The position numbers and the translations under genes are program-made. Under the pieces are notes generated by a model. It did no database searches, had not been told where the DNA came from, and worked only from the letters and a program-made list of their open reading frames with translations. A DNA stretch of 64,000 nt from Liolophura sinensis (lineage: Eukaryota; Mollusca; Polyplacophora; Chitonida; Chitonidae): NCBI RefSeq assembly GCF_032854445.1, contig NC_088300.1:77429966-77493965 (forward strand), read 5' to 3'. Position 1 is the stretch's first letter; each line of letters begins with the position of its first letter. Positions 15,401-24,660 of this stretch are shown piece after piece.

Positions 15401-18400
15401 GAGAGTACCGTAAAACCTATGAAGTGTCCTAATGTGTGTATAGCTTTGTAAAAAAAGGCAATGTTATCTAAATCGGCGTCATTACAATGGATATGACCCC
15501 CCCCCCCCCATAAGGTAATGAAATAACTATTTTAATTCAATGAAAACCATCCTGGGGTTATTATTCTAAAGAACTAGTTTTGAAATGTACTCACGCTGTA
15601 GAGTAGTTAATGATAGACCACGAACCTCGTATAAACTCGTTGATTGGTGACGACAACTCGAAAATAGAAGAAGTTATTAACAGGTATATGGCACACGTCA
15701 GCCAATATAGTTCCATCCGACACAGGGACAAATAAAACAGTGCGGGCGTACAGCGCAGGTGCCGCCTAACGCAGCATACTTTCGATGATTGGACTCATCA
15801 CTTGAGTACACTGACGTATCGTGTAGGCCCTATTGGTGGTTGTTTAAATACATGAAGTCAATTTTCTTGTCGGATAAAGCCTGAATATGTCGACCGTAAG
15901 CCCTAGATATAGACTATTAAGTTACTTCAAGACCGGTTATTACAATTTACCGGTTAGTTTTTTTTAATCAGCCAAGACACCCATTGGTGGAGGGCCGTTG
16001 AAACTTTGAACCTGCGGATAGGTCCTTTTATTGGAAGTATATAGGCTGTCCCATATGTGTCAGTCTCAGAGTTTGACTACAGGCCACCTGTAGATAACAT
16101 TTTCAGGATAGGCCCCTACAACACTGATATAACATGCAGCGATATCCCTGAGTGATTCATGCACGTGAAGAATGACACGTGCATGACACGTACTCCAAAA
16201 TTGTGGACAGCGAAGGGGAAATCCCCAAGATTATTGTCTTCTTAGCACTCAGCCATGTGTATGATCAGTTATATGTAGTGATCCGCTGATAAAGTACTAA
16301 CTAGAATAGCACATAAAGCCTAAATTCTCCAGCTATACCTTAACTATATATGTCAGTTTAATAGATTTAAAAAGATGGCATGTTTTACCAAATAAAGATT
16401 CTGGTTACATTGCGCACAAATACTTTTATACTTGTATAAGATTTGGCATTGAGAACGTCTCTTGAAGCGTTGCACTCGCCGGAGAAGATCTCCCGATGAC
16501 CACTGACTTCACAGACGTCCTAATGTTATAGCACGGTTGCGGCTTTGAGTCAGGCAGTTTGTCAGATACATTGTGAAGGGTGGTGGTTACCCCAGCCTCC
16601 ACAGTTTCTTCTACCTATAATCACTGTCGTAAGTGAGAAAAATTCCTAATCATGACGGGAAACATCGGTGTAGATAAAAGATAAAAATATGCGAAACTAA
16701 ATACTGGTAAGATGTAGGCCTATTATTCCACATGTCTGTGAAGACAGCAGTTCGCAGTTAGCAGTTAGCTATTCGCCGAGGAGCAGTCTTATTTTTGAAC
16801 AGGTCCTGTCAAGTTCCCCTCTGGCTACTTATTTTATGGACTAAGTAGGAATGTTCTGGCGTGAAAAAGTGTGGCTCGGTCGGCTGAGTTAGCTATTCGT
16901 CGGATGTTGGTAACAGCGCCCCCTAGTGCCTGAGGTCAGAAATAAAGGTTCTATCGAGTAGCCAAGCTCTACAAAAATAAATGAAACTATCTTCCTGGGC
17001 AGGTGTTTAATGGCCTTTTATCTGATAAATACATACTTTTAGTGTCTTCTTTGCCTTTAAGTTTCGTTTAATCACCATGCTCTATAGTCTAGCCTGTGCT
17101 GATGCGAATCTAAGTATATGGTCTCCAATTCCAGTTCATTTACTTCCGTCTAGCTTAACCTCTGCGAACCGGAACCAGAACCAAAGGAAGCGATTGTTAA
17201 TGATTTAGCGGATTTTCTGATAGAGCATGAAATCAAATGAGCAAACGGGTAGAGTTAGAGCGTGAATCTGTAAGTGTTACTTTCGTCCTGGACTAAGGAG
17301 TGGTTGGAGTGGTGTGGGGGGGGGGGGGGGGGCTTCGGTGGTCTTGAGGAGGGGGGATGATTGTTGAGGAAAAATAATCATCGTTTGAGGTGCTGGGTGC
17401 TGACGTCTGCGCTGGTGACATAAATAGAGGACGAGGGGCCGTGGTCAAGATTTATTTATTTATTTATTTATTTGATTGGTACGCCGTACTCAAGAATATT
17501 TCACTTATATTATGGTGTCAGCATTATGGTGGGTGGAAACCGGACAGAGCCCGGGGGAAACCCACGACCATCCGCAGGGTTGCTCAGGGACCTTCCCACG
17601 TGCGGCCGGAGAGGAAGCCAGCATGAGAGCTGGACTTGAACTCACAGCGACCGCATTGGTGAGAGGACTCCTGGGTCATTACGCTACGCTAGCGCGCTAA
17701 CCTAACTGAGCCACCGTGGCCCCCAGTGGTCAAGAACTGGTATCAGTATTACTTTGGTAATAAAACAGCACTGTAATTAGATTGGTATTGTTGATTGTTG
17801 AAAAGCCCCAATTCAACAAGCAGACTTAATAGGGATTCTAGGGTGGAAAGCCTTATTGGTATAACCAGTTGTGTCACATAAGTGACAGGCCAACAAACAT
17901 AAGACAGTCATCTGAATCTCGGAGTCGAAACTAACATTCGTACACAAACCATCAATCAAAATGAACGTTCCGGGTCAGTAATCGCAGGTCAAATCCCCGA
18001 AAACGACGTTTACACAAACCACCAAAGAACTAAGTAGGTACATAAAGTACGAAATTTGGACGGAATCCTGCAAAAAATAACCAGTCAACGGTTTTCAATG
18101 ATGATGGAAAGACGTAAGGAATGTTCTGGGCGAACCAGCATACCTACGCTCAGATAAAATATTTATTTATTTATTTGATTGGTGTTTTACGCCGTACTCA
18201 AGAATATTTCACTTATACGACGGGGGAAAACCCACGACCATCCGCAGGTTGTCTGATAGAATAACTATGACACTAGTTTTTGCAGTAAGAGCTTGTGACG
18301 ATGATTCTAACAAATACTACAAGGTGAGACATGTTCACGATACATATAGGACCCTTCGGTATATTGCTCTACTAGTAAGGAAAATTTACCATGTCTGTGG

Positions 18401-21400
18401 ATGGCTGAAGCCAAAGCTGCTGATCAGATGGCAAATCTGTTACCATTGTGCTTTTAATTATAGGCCTAGAATACTGCATCTTATCACTATTCAGTTTCGC
18501 ATAGTTATTTTTGGCTACAGCGATGTTTCCCGTCATGATTAGGAATTTCTCTCACTTACGACAGTGATTATGGGTAGAAGAAACTGTGGAGGCTGGGGTA
18601 ACCACCACCCTTCACAATGTATCTGACAAAATGGCTGACTCACAGCCGCAGCCGCACTTTAACATTAGGACGTCTATGACGTCCGTGGTCAGCGGCCGAT
18701 CGGTTCAGTGCAACGCTTTTGTCAAATGAGTCAGAGAGAGGCCCAATTCAAAATCTTATCAAAGTATAACAGTCTTTGTGCCCAAATGTAACCAGGATCT
18801 ATACTTGGTAAAACATACGATGCTTCTAAATTTATTAAACTTAAATTTATAGTTAAAATATAGCTTTTGTATCCAGACTTGCCCAATATTTACGGTATCA
18901 CGGTTGTCTTCATGCGTCTGCTAGTCGAATTATTTCTTATATAAATGATATTGAAATACACATGGCTGATCGGAGATAATGATCAGCAATGCACCTTGTT
19001 TTGCTCGGGACGTAGACACGTGTCCATGTTGATGATTGTCACATATGTATGTGTATATGGTAACAATAACGGAGTAATCTGGCTAAGGAAAGAAAAGCTG
19101 GGGAACAGTCAGTCATTTTCACCACATGGTTCACTAAATATCAACTCCTGTAGGGTGGAAAGGATAATTTATTTGGGTGATTTGTAGGCCTACATGTATA
19201 TAAAAAGAGAACAGGCATTCACGGTCACTTTATTTATGGACTCTGATATAAGGCATCGATAGGTGGATAAGCAAAGAGCCACCCAAAGTCGAAGTCAGTT
19301 GCTGGACTGGACCCTCCCAGAGACATGGTACCTCCCACGGTTCTTTAAATTGCATATATGAGTATGTGACAACAGTAATTGGGAAGCATATGAGCAGTCT
19401 CTATATTTTTTATCAGCGCCTTATGCGGAGGGAAGCACATGGGCAATCTCTATATTTTTTATCACCGTCTTATGAGGTGGGAAGCACATGGGCAATCTCT
19501 GTATTTTTTATCACCGTCTTATGAGGTGGGAAGCACATGGGCAATCTCTGTATTTTTTATCAGCGCCTTATGGGGTGGGAAGCACATGGGCAATCTCTAT
19601 ATTCTTTATCAGCGCTTAATGAGGTGGGAAGCACATGGGCAATCTCTATATTTTTATCAGCGCCTTATGCGGAGGGAAGCACATGGGCAATCTCTATATT
19701 TTTTATCAGCGCCTTATGAGGTGGGAAGCACATGGGCAATCTCTCTATTTTTTATCAGCGCCTTATGAGGTGGGAAGCACATGGGCAATCTCTGTTTTTT
19801 TATCAGCGCCTTATGGGGTGGGAAGCACATGGGTAATCTCTATATTTTTTATCAGCGCCTTATGAGGTGGGAAGCACATGGGCAATCTCTATATTTTTTA
19901 TCAGCGCCTTATGCGGAGGGGAACACATGGGCAATCCCTGTATTTTTTATCAGCGCCTTATGAGGTGGGAAGCACATGAGCAATCTCTATACTTTTTATC
20001 AGCGCCTTATGAGGTGGGAAGCACATGGGCAATCTCTGTATTCTTTATCAGCGCCTTATGAGGTGGGAAGCACATGGGCAATCTCTCTATTTTTTATCAG
20101 CGCCTTGTGGGGTGGGAAGCACATGGGCAATCTGTATTTTTTATCAGCGCCTTATGAGGTGGGAAGCACATGGGCAATCTCTGTATTTTTTATCAGCGCC
20201 TTATTGGGTAGGAAGCACATGGGCAATCTCTCTATTTTTTATCAGCGCCTTATGGGGTGGGAAGCACATGGGCAATCTCTCTATTTTTTATCAGCGCCTT
20301 ATGGGGTGGGAAGCACATGGGCAATTTCTATATTTTTTATCAGCGCCTTATGCGGAGGGAAGCACATGGGCAATCTCTGTATTTTTTATCAACACCTTAT
20401 GGGGTTGGAAGCACATGGGCATTCTCTGTATTTTTTATCAGCGCCTTATGAGGTGGGAAGCACATGGGCAATCTCTATATTTTTTATCAGCGCCTTATGC
20501 GGAGGGAAGCACATGGGCAATCTCTATATTTTTTATCACCGTCTTATGAGGTGGGAAGCACATGGGCAATCTCTCTATTTTTTATCAGCGCCTTATGGGG
20601 TGGGAAGCACATGGGCAATCTCTATATTTTTTATCAGCGCCTTATGCGGAGGGAAGCACATGGGTAATCTCTATATTTTTTATCAGCGCCTTATGAGGTG
20701 GGAAGCACATGGGCAATCTCTCTATTTTTTATCAGCGCCTTATGCGGAGGGAAGCACATGGGCAATCTCTATATTTTTTATCAGCGCCTTATGCGGTGGG
20801 GAGCGCATGGGTAATCTCTATATTTTTTATTAGCGCCTTATGGGGTGGGAAGCACATGAGCCGTCTCTATATTTTTTATCAGCGCCTTATGAGGTGGGAA
20901 GCACATGGGCAATCTCTGTATTTTTTATCAGCGCCTTATGGGGTGGGAAGCACATGGGCAATCTCTATATTTGTTTCATCAGCGCCTTATGGGGCCGTTT
21001 TTACACATTATCTCATGCACACGCCCTTTTTACACATTATCCCATACCTACGCCGTTTTTACACATTACCCCATGCATGCACTCTTTTTACACATTATCC
21101 CATTCATACGCCGTTTTCACAGATTATCACATACATGCACTGTTTTGACACATTATCCCATTCATACGGCGTTTTTACACATTATCCCATGCATGCACCG
21201 TTTTTACACATTCTCCCATTCATGCGCCGTTTTCACAGATTATCCCATGCAAGCACTGTTTTTACACATTCTCCCATGCATGCACCGCTTTTACACACAG
21301 TATCCCACGCATGCGCTACTTTTTCTCACTTGATCCGATGCAAACGCCATTTTACACATGATGCTATGTATGCCCCGCTTATACACACTTGATCCAATAT

Positions 21401-23908
21401 GGATGCCTTGATTTTAATCACTTGATCCTAATAGCATATGCAATTTTTACAGGTTTTTACACACGTAATTCGATATAGCCTCTATACTTGTGGGATCCTC
21501 TACGTTTTTACACACATAATTCGATACAGCCTGTAGTCTATACTTGTGGGATCCTCTCCGTATATATATGCACGGTGAAGCGTAAACATTTGGGAGTAAA
21601 AGTGTATTACAGTACACATTGAAAAACATTGAGAAAATAATTCAGAAAATGTGCCAATGACTGTATATTAATTTGGTTCTTATTAACCAGAGACAGCTGC
21701 GTTTTCACCTTTGTTACCTTTAACTAAAACATGTGGACCACTGTTAAGCATCGCATTCTTTTCACAAAAACTGTAGCGCATTGTAGGTTTAGGGATCATC
21801 GTTTGTACAGCAGGTTTTACGTAATAAAACGATGTCCAACCGATAAACTGCCTCCTGGTTCCACGGGGTTCTATATGCTGAGACTTATGTTATTTTACTG
21901 TACATTAAAGATGCCAGTGCAGTGCCTGCGGAAAAACATTCCCTCTCTAGGAAATAGATGTCCCAAACCATAATACTTTCACGAGGCCGTTTTGAACATC
22001 TGGTGGATGTAGATTTTGATTATTTGATTTATTTCATTGGTGTTTTACGCTGTACTCAAGAATATTTCACTTATATGACGGGCAGAGCTGGGGGAAAACC
22101 CACGACCGGATGTAGATTTTGTGTCCTATCACTGAGCCCTTTTTGGAGACTTGATGGATGTTGATGTAGATTGTGTGTCCTATCACTGAGCCAGTTTGGG
22201 GACTTGATGGATGTTGATGTAGAATTTGTGTCCTATCACTGAGCCCTTTTGGAGACTTGATGGATGTTGATGTAGATTTTGTGTCCTATCACTGAGCCCT
22301 TTTCGGAGACTTGATGAATGTTGATGTAGATTTTGTGTCCTATCACTGAGCCCTTTTGGAGACTTGATGGATGTTGATGTAGATTTTGTGTCCTATCACT
22401 GAGCCAGTTTGGGGACTTGATGGATGTTGATGTAGATTGTGTGTCCTATCAATGAGCCCTTTTGGAGACTTGATAAATGTTGATGTAGATTGTGTGTCCT
22501 ATCACTGAGCCAGTTTGGGGACTTGATGGATGTTGATGTAGATTTTGTGTCCTATCACTGAGCCCTTTTGGAGACTTGATGGATGTTGATGTAGATTGTG
22601 TGTCCTATCACTGAGCCCTTTTGGAGACTTGATAAATGTTGATGTAGATTGTGTGTCCTATCAATGAGCCATTTTGGAGACTTGATGGATGTTGATGTAG
22701 ATTTTGTGTCCTATCACTGAGCCCTTTTGGAGACTTGATGGATGTTGATGTAGATTGTGTGTCCTATCAATGAGCCCTTTTGGAGACTTGATGAATGTTG
22801 ATGTAGATTGTGTGTCCTATCAATGAGCCATTTTGGAGACTTGATGGATGTTGATGTAGATTTTGTGTCCTATCACTGAGCCCTTTTGGAGACTTGATGG
22901 ATGTTGATGTAGATTTTGTGTCCTAATAATGAGCCATTTTGGAGACTTGATGGATGTTGATGTAGATTTTGTGTCCTATCACTGAGCCCTTTTGGAGACT
23001 TGATGGATGTTGATGTAGATTTTGTATCCTATCAATGAGCCCTTTTGGAGACTTGATGGATGTTGGGTCTGAGTTCAAACGCCAAGGCATTTTTTGTTCA
23101 ATTTATAAAACACATATGTTAGAACTGCAGAGTGCGAAAGTAAAGACACTGGGCTAGTCCCAAGGCTATTACAGAAAGATATGAGTGCATCAGCTCTGCA
23201 TTGTATACGAGGCGATATGTGAAGTTAAGGTCCACATCTACGCTCCGGAAGCGCGGAAGAGCTGTGCTATGGTTGTATTCCCTAATCACTAGTGCTGTGG
23301 TATACAGTTGTGATTGTGGATATCGCATCTAGCGAGAATTGGCACCAAATTATATATTTTTTTCAAAGCAAGTAGCCTCAATATTATTCTAATTTTGATA
23401 CACATACTATATAGCGTGTGGCTCTCAAAAGGATGTAACTCATGCAGTCGTCATTTCGCACTGACCGTTTACAGAAGATAAGGCGTTAAGAGATGCGAAT
23501 CAACAACTGTAAATTAATGTATAAACATCACACTACACCAGGAAACACGGACAAACGGTAACCTGTATTTGGTCAAAATGTCCTGCAAAAAGAAGATCTG
23601 AAGACCTTCAGGTTTCAGTTTCCACTTTTTTTTTTGTTTATCAGTGGTTCAGACAAATCGAACTTATGTCAGTTACGGCTATCTGTACATCATTTTTCTT
23701 TTCACTTGTGTAAAATTCACCTTGTAGAATATCGATACAATCTGATTTGTTTTATATCTCGCATCAAAGATGGCTAGTGTGTTGCTAACCACTTTCATAA
23801 ATCCAAACGTAGACATGTCAAATAAAAAGCGAAAAGGAGATGCGTCCACATATCAAAGCCCTTTACATACCTTCTCAAGAGAGGATCCCTAGTCAGTGTC
23901 CGTGCCAT
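490..23908 (-). CDS. Chitin synthase, N-terminal 817 residues (10 exons, 3' part beyond left edge)
   Basis: Makes chitin from UDP-GlcNAc at the plasma membrane (family knowledge). Exons in transcript order: 23908-23871, 7494-7413, 6768-6437, 6125-5930, 4713-4588, 3878-2785, 2034-1792, 1513-1431, 961-859 and 643-490. All have GT/AG ends and matching phases, giving 817 residues before the edge. Residues 1-150 are a hydrophilic Ser/Arg/Pro-rich cytosolic tail. The QPFWDIF segment (from about 152) opens the membrane region, and exons 4-6 hold many hydrophobic segments, including WWVSSIWITAHIW. Exon 7 has CATMWHE (684-690), exon 9 AHIFFDDSMDM, and exon 10 TPYGGRLEWTL and KIRHRKRWSQ. These are the signature start of the metazoan GT2 chitin synthase domain; the later catalytic motifs lie outside the window. 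Exons 3-10 are secure. Exon 2 is likely. Exon 1 (ATG at 23908, giving MARTLTRDPLLR) is inferred from its donor and phase across a 16-kb intron. No N-terminal myosin motor, known in some molluscan homologues, was seen. Confidence 0.93.
2785..3878 (-). CDS. Chitin synthase exon 6, multi-pass membrane region
   Basis: This 1,094-bp exon is the largest in the gene and encodes residues 259-622 plus two bases of 623. It starts after CTCACAG with VLLLETFHSAGQTFF, a segment conserved in animal chitin synthases. It continues through alternating hydrophobic stretches and a soluble loop with several Asn-X-Ser/Thr sites (NNSS, NISLL). It ends with IWTPDNERLAFVNR before the donor GTGGGT. Its end phase (AG) joins the next exon to rebuild the conserved VNR-LFVIP junction. 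Confidence 0.93.
4200..4400. mobile_element. MITE-like dispersed repeat fragment
   Basis: This contains palindromic TTAACGTTA blocks and two GCTTCGYGAAAC blocks. It ends in CGAAACCGGGCCCAG, which resembles the ends of the short inverted-repeat element at 30025-30154. It lies in a chitin synthase intron. Exact ends are uncertain. Confidence 0.4.
4819..5000 (+). repeat. Dispersed repeat family, copy 1 of 3
   Basis: It shares CATTCGTATACTAGCC, TCAATAATCGCAAGGCCAAT and GACGGAATCATGCAAA-type blocks, in order, with the copies at 8066-8280 and 17929-18150. All three copies have the same orientation and all lie in introns of the chitin synthase gene. No coding capacity or terminal repeats are evident, and the family is not recognised. 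Confidence 0.7.
7495..8065. other. Start of chitin synthase intron 1, no feature seen
   Basis: AT-rich sequence directly upstream of exon 2. Nothing recognisable beyond the exon 2 acceptor region. Confidence 0.5.
8066..8280 (+). repeat. Dispersed repeat family, copy 2 of 3
   Basis: Collinear with the copies at 4819 and 17929: ACATTCGTATACTAGCC, AATAATCGCAAGGCCAATTC, AGGACGGAATCATGCAAA, AGTCAACAGTTTTCAATGAT. It directly abuts the 28-bp minisatellite. Confidence 0.7.
8295..9893. repeat. Minisatellite, ~28-bp unit, ~57 copies
   Basis: The unit consensus is about GTGCTAGACTGGATCACTGA plus AGTAGTAT. Copies at the left are more diverged (TACTAGACTGCATCA variants). The middle, about 9060-9640, is nearly homogeneous, as expected for recent expansion from the centre. 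Higher-order blocks recur, such as the GGAAGAATGTGCTAGAC variant and the shortened unit GTGCAGGACTAGAAG. It lies in chitin synthase intron 1. Confidence 0.97.
9896..11465. other. Intronic stretch between two minisatellites
   Basis: Unique-looking sequence with no assignable gene. A stretch at about 10545-10755 reads on the plus strand like diverged coding sequence (FDNEQKELIASVVKKM) but is broken by in-frame stops. A T-run sits near 10787. Confidence 0.4.
11466..12821. repeat. Minisatellite, 76-bp unit, ~18 copies
   Basis: Each unit contains GGAGCCACAATAGACGACAA, CACGTTTACCAGCATTCACA and AGACTGTGTGACACGTGGTG blocks. About ten units carry a CACGTG palindrome, which is CACATG in others. The last unit is diverged after GTGTGAG. 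It lies in chitin synthase intron 1. Confidence 0.97.
12822..16329. other. AT-rich intronic stretch
   Basis: No gene recognised. It holds a single-ended match near 13187-13225 to the MITE end at 58.24 kb (CACAAAGCAGTCTTTGAATT), a TATCGATA-rich block at 14360-14560, a 33-bp local duplication (ATTAAATATCTAGGTGAGGA) at 14827-14895, and a C-run at about 15498-15508. Confidence 0.4.
14360..14560. repeat. Degenerate TATCGATA / TAATTTATTT repeat block
   Basis: Roughly nine diverged units of 20-25 bp alternate TAATTTATTT with ATCGATATCGATAA. Several perfect TATCGATA palindromes are visible. This is too decayed to give a clean period. Confidence 0.6.
17451..17725 (-). mobile_element. tRNA-type SINE, full-length
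   Basis: On the minus strand the head carries an A-box-like TGGCTCAGTTAGG and a B-box-like GAGTTCAAGTCC. The conserved body follows, and an AAATAAATAAAT tail ends at the left. It is flanked by direct repeats GTGGTCAAGA at 17441-17450 and 17726-17735. The head is tRNA-derived, so RNA polymerase III transcription is inferred. Confidence 0.92.
17929..18150 (+). repeat. Dispersed repeat family, copy 3 of 3
   Basis: Collinear with the copies at 4819 and 8066: AACATTCGTACACAAACC, GTCAGTAATCGCAGG, GGACGGAATCCTGCAAAA, CAGTCAACGGTTTTCAATGA. It lies inside the inverted-repeat spacer. Confidence 0.7.
18163..18253 (-). mobile_element. tRNA-type SINE, truncated, internally deleted
   Basis: The tail (TATTTATTTATTTATTTG in plus orientation) and proximal body are intact up to TCACTTATACGACGGG. 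It then jumps to GGAAAACCCACGACCATCCG, so about 45 bp of the body are missing. The head is absent. Confidence 0.75.
19381..20993. repeat. Minisatellite, 49-bp unit, ~33 copies
   Basis: The unit is about GGGAAGCACATGGGCAATCT plus CTATATTTTTTATCAGCGCC plus TTATGAGGT. Sub-variants (GAGGTGGG, GGGGTGGG, CGGAGGGA) recur in patterns, suggesting block amplification. All three forward frames stay open for long runs because 49 is not a multiple of three. The resulting long reading frames are judged artefacts of the repeat. Confidence 0.97.
20994..21400. repeat. Minisatellite, ~29-30-bp unit, ~14 copies
   Basis: The unit is TTTTTACACATTATCCCATG plus CATGCACCG. It starts immediately where the 49-bp array ends (CGCCTTATGGGGCCG joins straight into TTTTTACACATTATC). 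Copies toward the right are increasingly diverged. Confidence 0.93.
21440..21570. repeat. Two-copy ~57-bp tandem duplication
   Basis: The blocks TTTTTACACACGTAATTCGA and CTATACTTGTGGGATCCTCT occur twice in order. It continues the TTTTTACACA theme of the preceding array. Confidence 0.8.
22019..22107 (-). mobile_element. tRNA-type SINE, 5'-truncated with target-site duplication
   Basis: Headless copy with tail at the left and body to AAAACCCACGACC. It is flanked by a perfect 14-bp direct repeat GGATGTAGATTTTG (22005-22018 and 22108-22121). The duplicated target is itself part of the 53-bp minisatellite unit, so the insertion hit the edge of that array. Confidence 0.88.
22108..23062. repeat. 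Minisatellite, 53-bp unit, ~18 copies
   Basis: The unit is TTTTGGAGACTTGATGGATG plus TTGATGTAGATTTTGTGTCC plus TATCACTGAGCCC. Variants CACTGAGCCAGTTTGGGG and CAATGAGCC alternate in groups. It lies in chitin synthase intron 1. Confidence 0.97.
23063..23870. other. Intronic stretch, no feature seen
   Basis: Unique-looking sequence between the 53-bp array and the candidate first chitin synthase exon. Nothing recognised. Confidence 0.4.
23871..23908 (-). CDS. Candidate first coding exon of chitin synthase
   Basis: On the minus strand an ATG at 23908 opens twelve codons reading MARTLTRDPLLR. They are followed by AG and a good donor (GTATGT). The two-base overhang exactly fits exon 2 (7494), which needs one base, giving DPLLRRHSYPTLQ across the junction. 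The call rests on phase, donor quality and a natural reading; no transcript evidence is visible. It implies an intron of about 16.4 kb. Confidence 0.5.
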
Positions 23909-24036
23909 AATCCCTTTGTTCAAATTACCATCTTCAAGTCCATATTGTGCTCATCAGGTGCTTGTCGGACAGAACTCCGAGCGGGCCTATAATGTACGTG
24001 TGTCCATATATCTACCACGATGAACCAAATACTGCC

Positions 24037-24067
<31 letters not shown>

Positions 24068-24427
24068 CCGCGATTTATCTATGACTGTGTATATCATGAC
24101 ACCGAATTCTTTCATCTGTACGACACAAGAATTCCCCTTCACGGTATACATTTATACAAAGTATGATATATGCCGATATAAATGTCTGTAAGCAGGAAGG
24201 TCGCCCCCACCGACCCAGCTTATAGGACAGTCGAATAGCGCCAGTCCTCCATTATACCGTACAAGTTAGATTTTTCGAATAAGAGCGGTTTCGCTTTGTT
24301 GATTCTCATTTTTGTTGATTTTCATCGTAAGCTGTTTCTAAACAACCTGTAGAAGATGAATGTATATATATCAAAAGCAAGATTTCGTTTCTATACTCTG
24401 AAACGGACTAACTGTCGATGTCTCTGC

Positions 24428-24600
24428 AGACAAACCAGATAATATACCACAGTGTGTACAAGTGTGTACAAGATTATTATACAGACCAACCAAATAATAT
24501 ACGATTATCTGTACAAGGTTTTATTATTATACAGATCAAACAAATAACGTACAACTGTCTGTACAAGGTTTGATTATTATAAAGACCAACCAAATACGAT
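24428..24600. repeat. ~52-bp tandem repeat, ~3.3 copies
   Basis: The blocks CAGACCAACCAAATAATATA and CTGTACAAGGTTTTATTATT recur three times with moderate divergence. Confidence 0.8.
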
Positions 24601-24603
24601 ATG

Positions 24604-24660
24604 GCAGAAATGCTGTCGATGTGGCGTTAAGCCATAGTCATTTATTCATTCAAATAAAAT
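24604..24660 (-). mobile_element. Fragment of a third dispersed family
   Basis: On the minus strand it contains AATGAATAAATGACTATGGC followed by TTAACGCCACATCGACAGCA. Related fragments occur at 42051-42125 and 50525-50590 on the plus strand. It is judged a decayed SINE or MITE end; the family is unnamed here. Confidence 0.5.

Larger units (their letters stand above)
16330..18875. repeat. Long inverted repeat, arms ~390 bp, spacer ~1.75 kb
   Basis: The left arm (about 16330-16720) matches the reverse complement of about 18460-18875. Diagnostic blocks are GGTGGTTACCCCAGCCTCCA on the left versus TGGAGGCTGGGGTAACCACC on the right, and TCCTAATCATGACGGGAAAC versus GTTTCCCGTCATGATTAGGA. By eye, identity is about 80-90%. 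The spacer holds a full SINE, a copy of the three-copy dispersed repeat and a truncated SINE. No coding sequence was seen. Confidence 0.85.

Noticed and set aside
17316-17333. G-run as a regulatory G-quadruplex
   Set aside because: A single homopolymer of about 18 G, more simply a slippage tract.
19439-21392. Long open reading frames (up to 285 codons) of a repetitive MGNLYIFYQRLMRWEAHGQ protein
   Set aside because: They follow the 49-bp minisatellite; all three forward frames are open because 49 is not a multiple of three. No start context, splice structure or codon bias supports translation.
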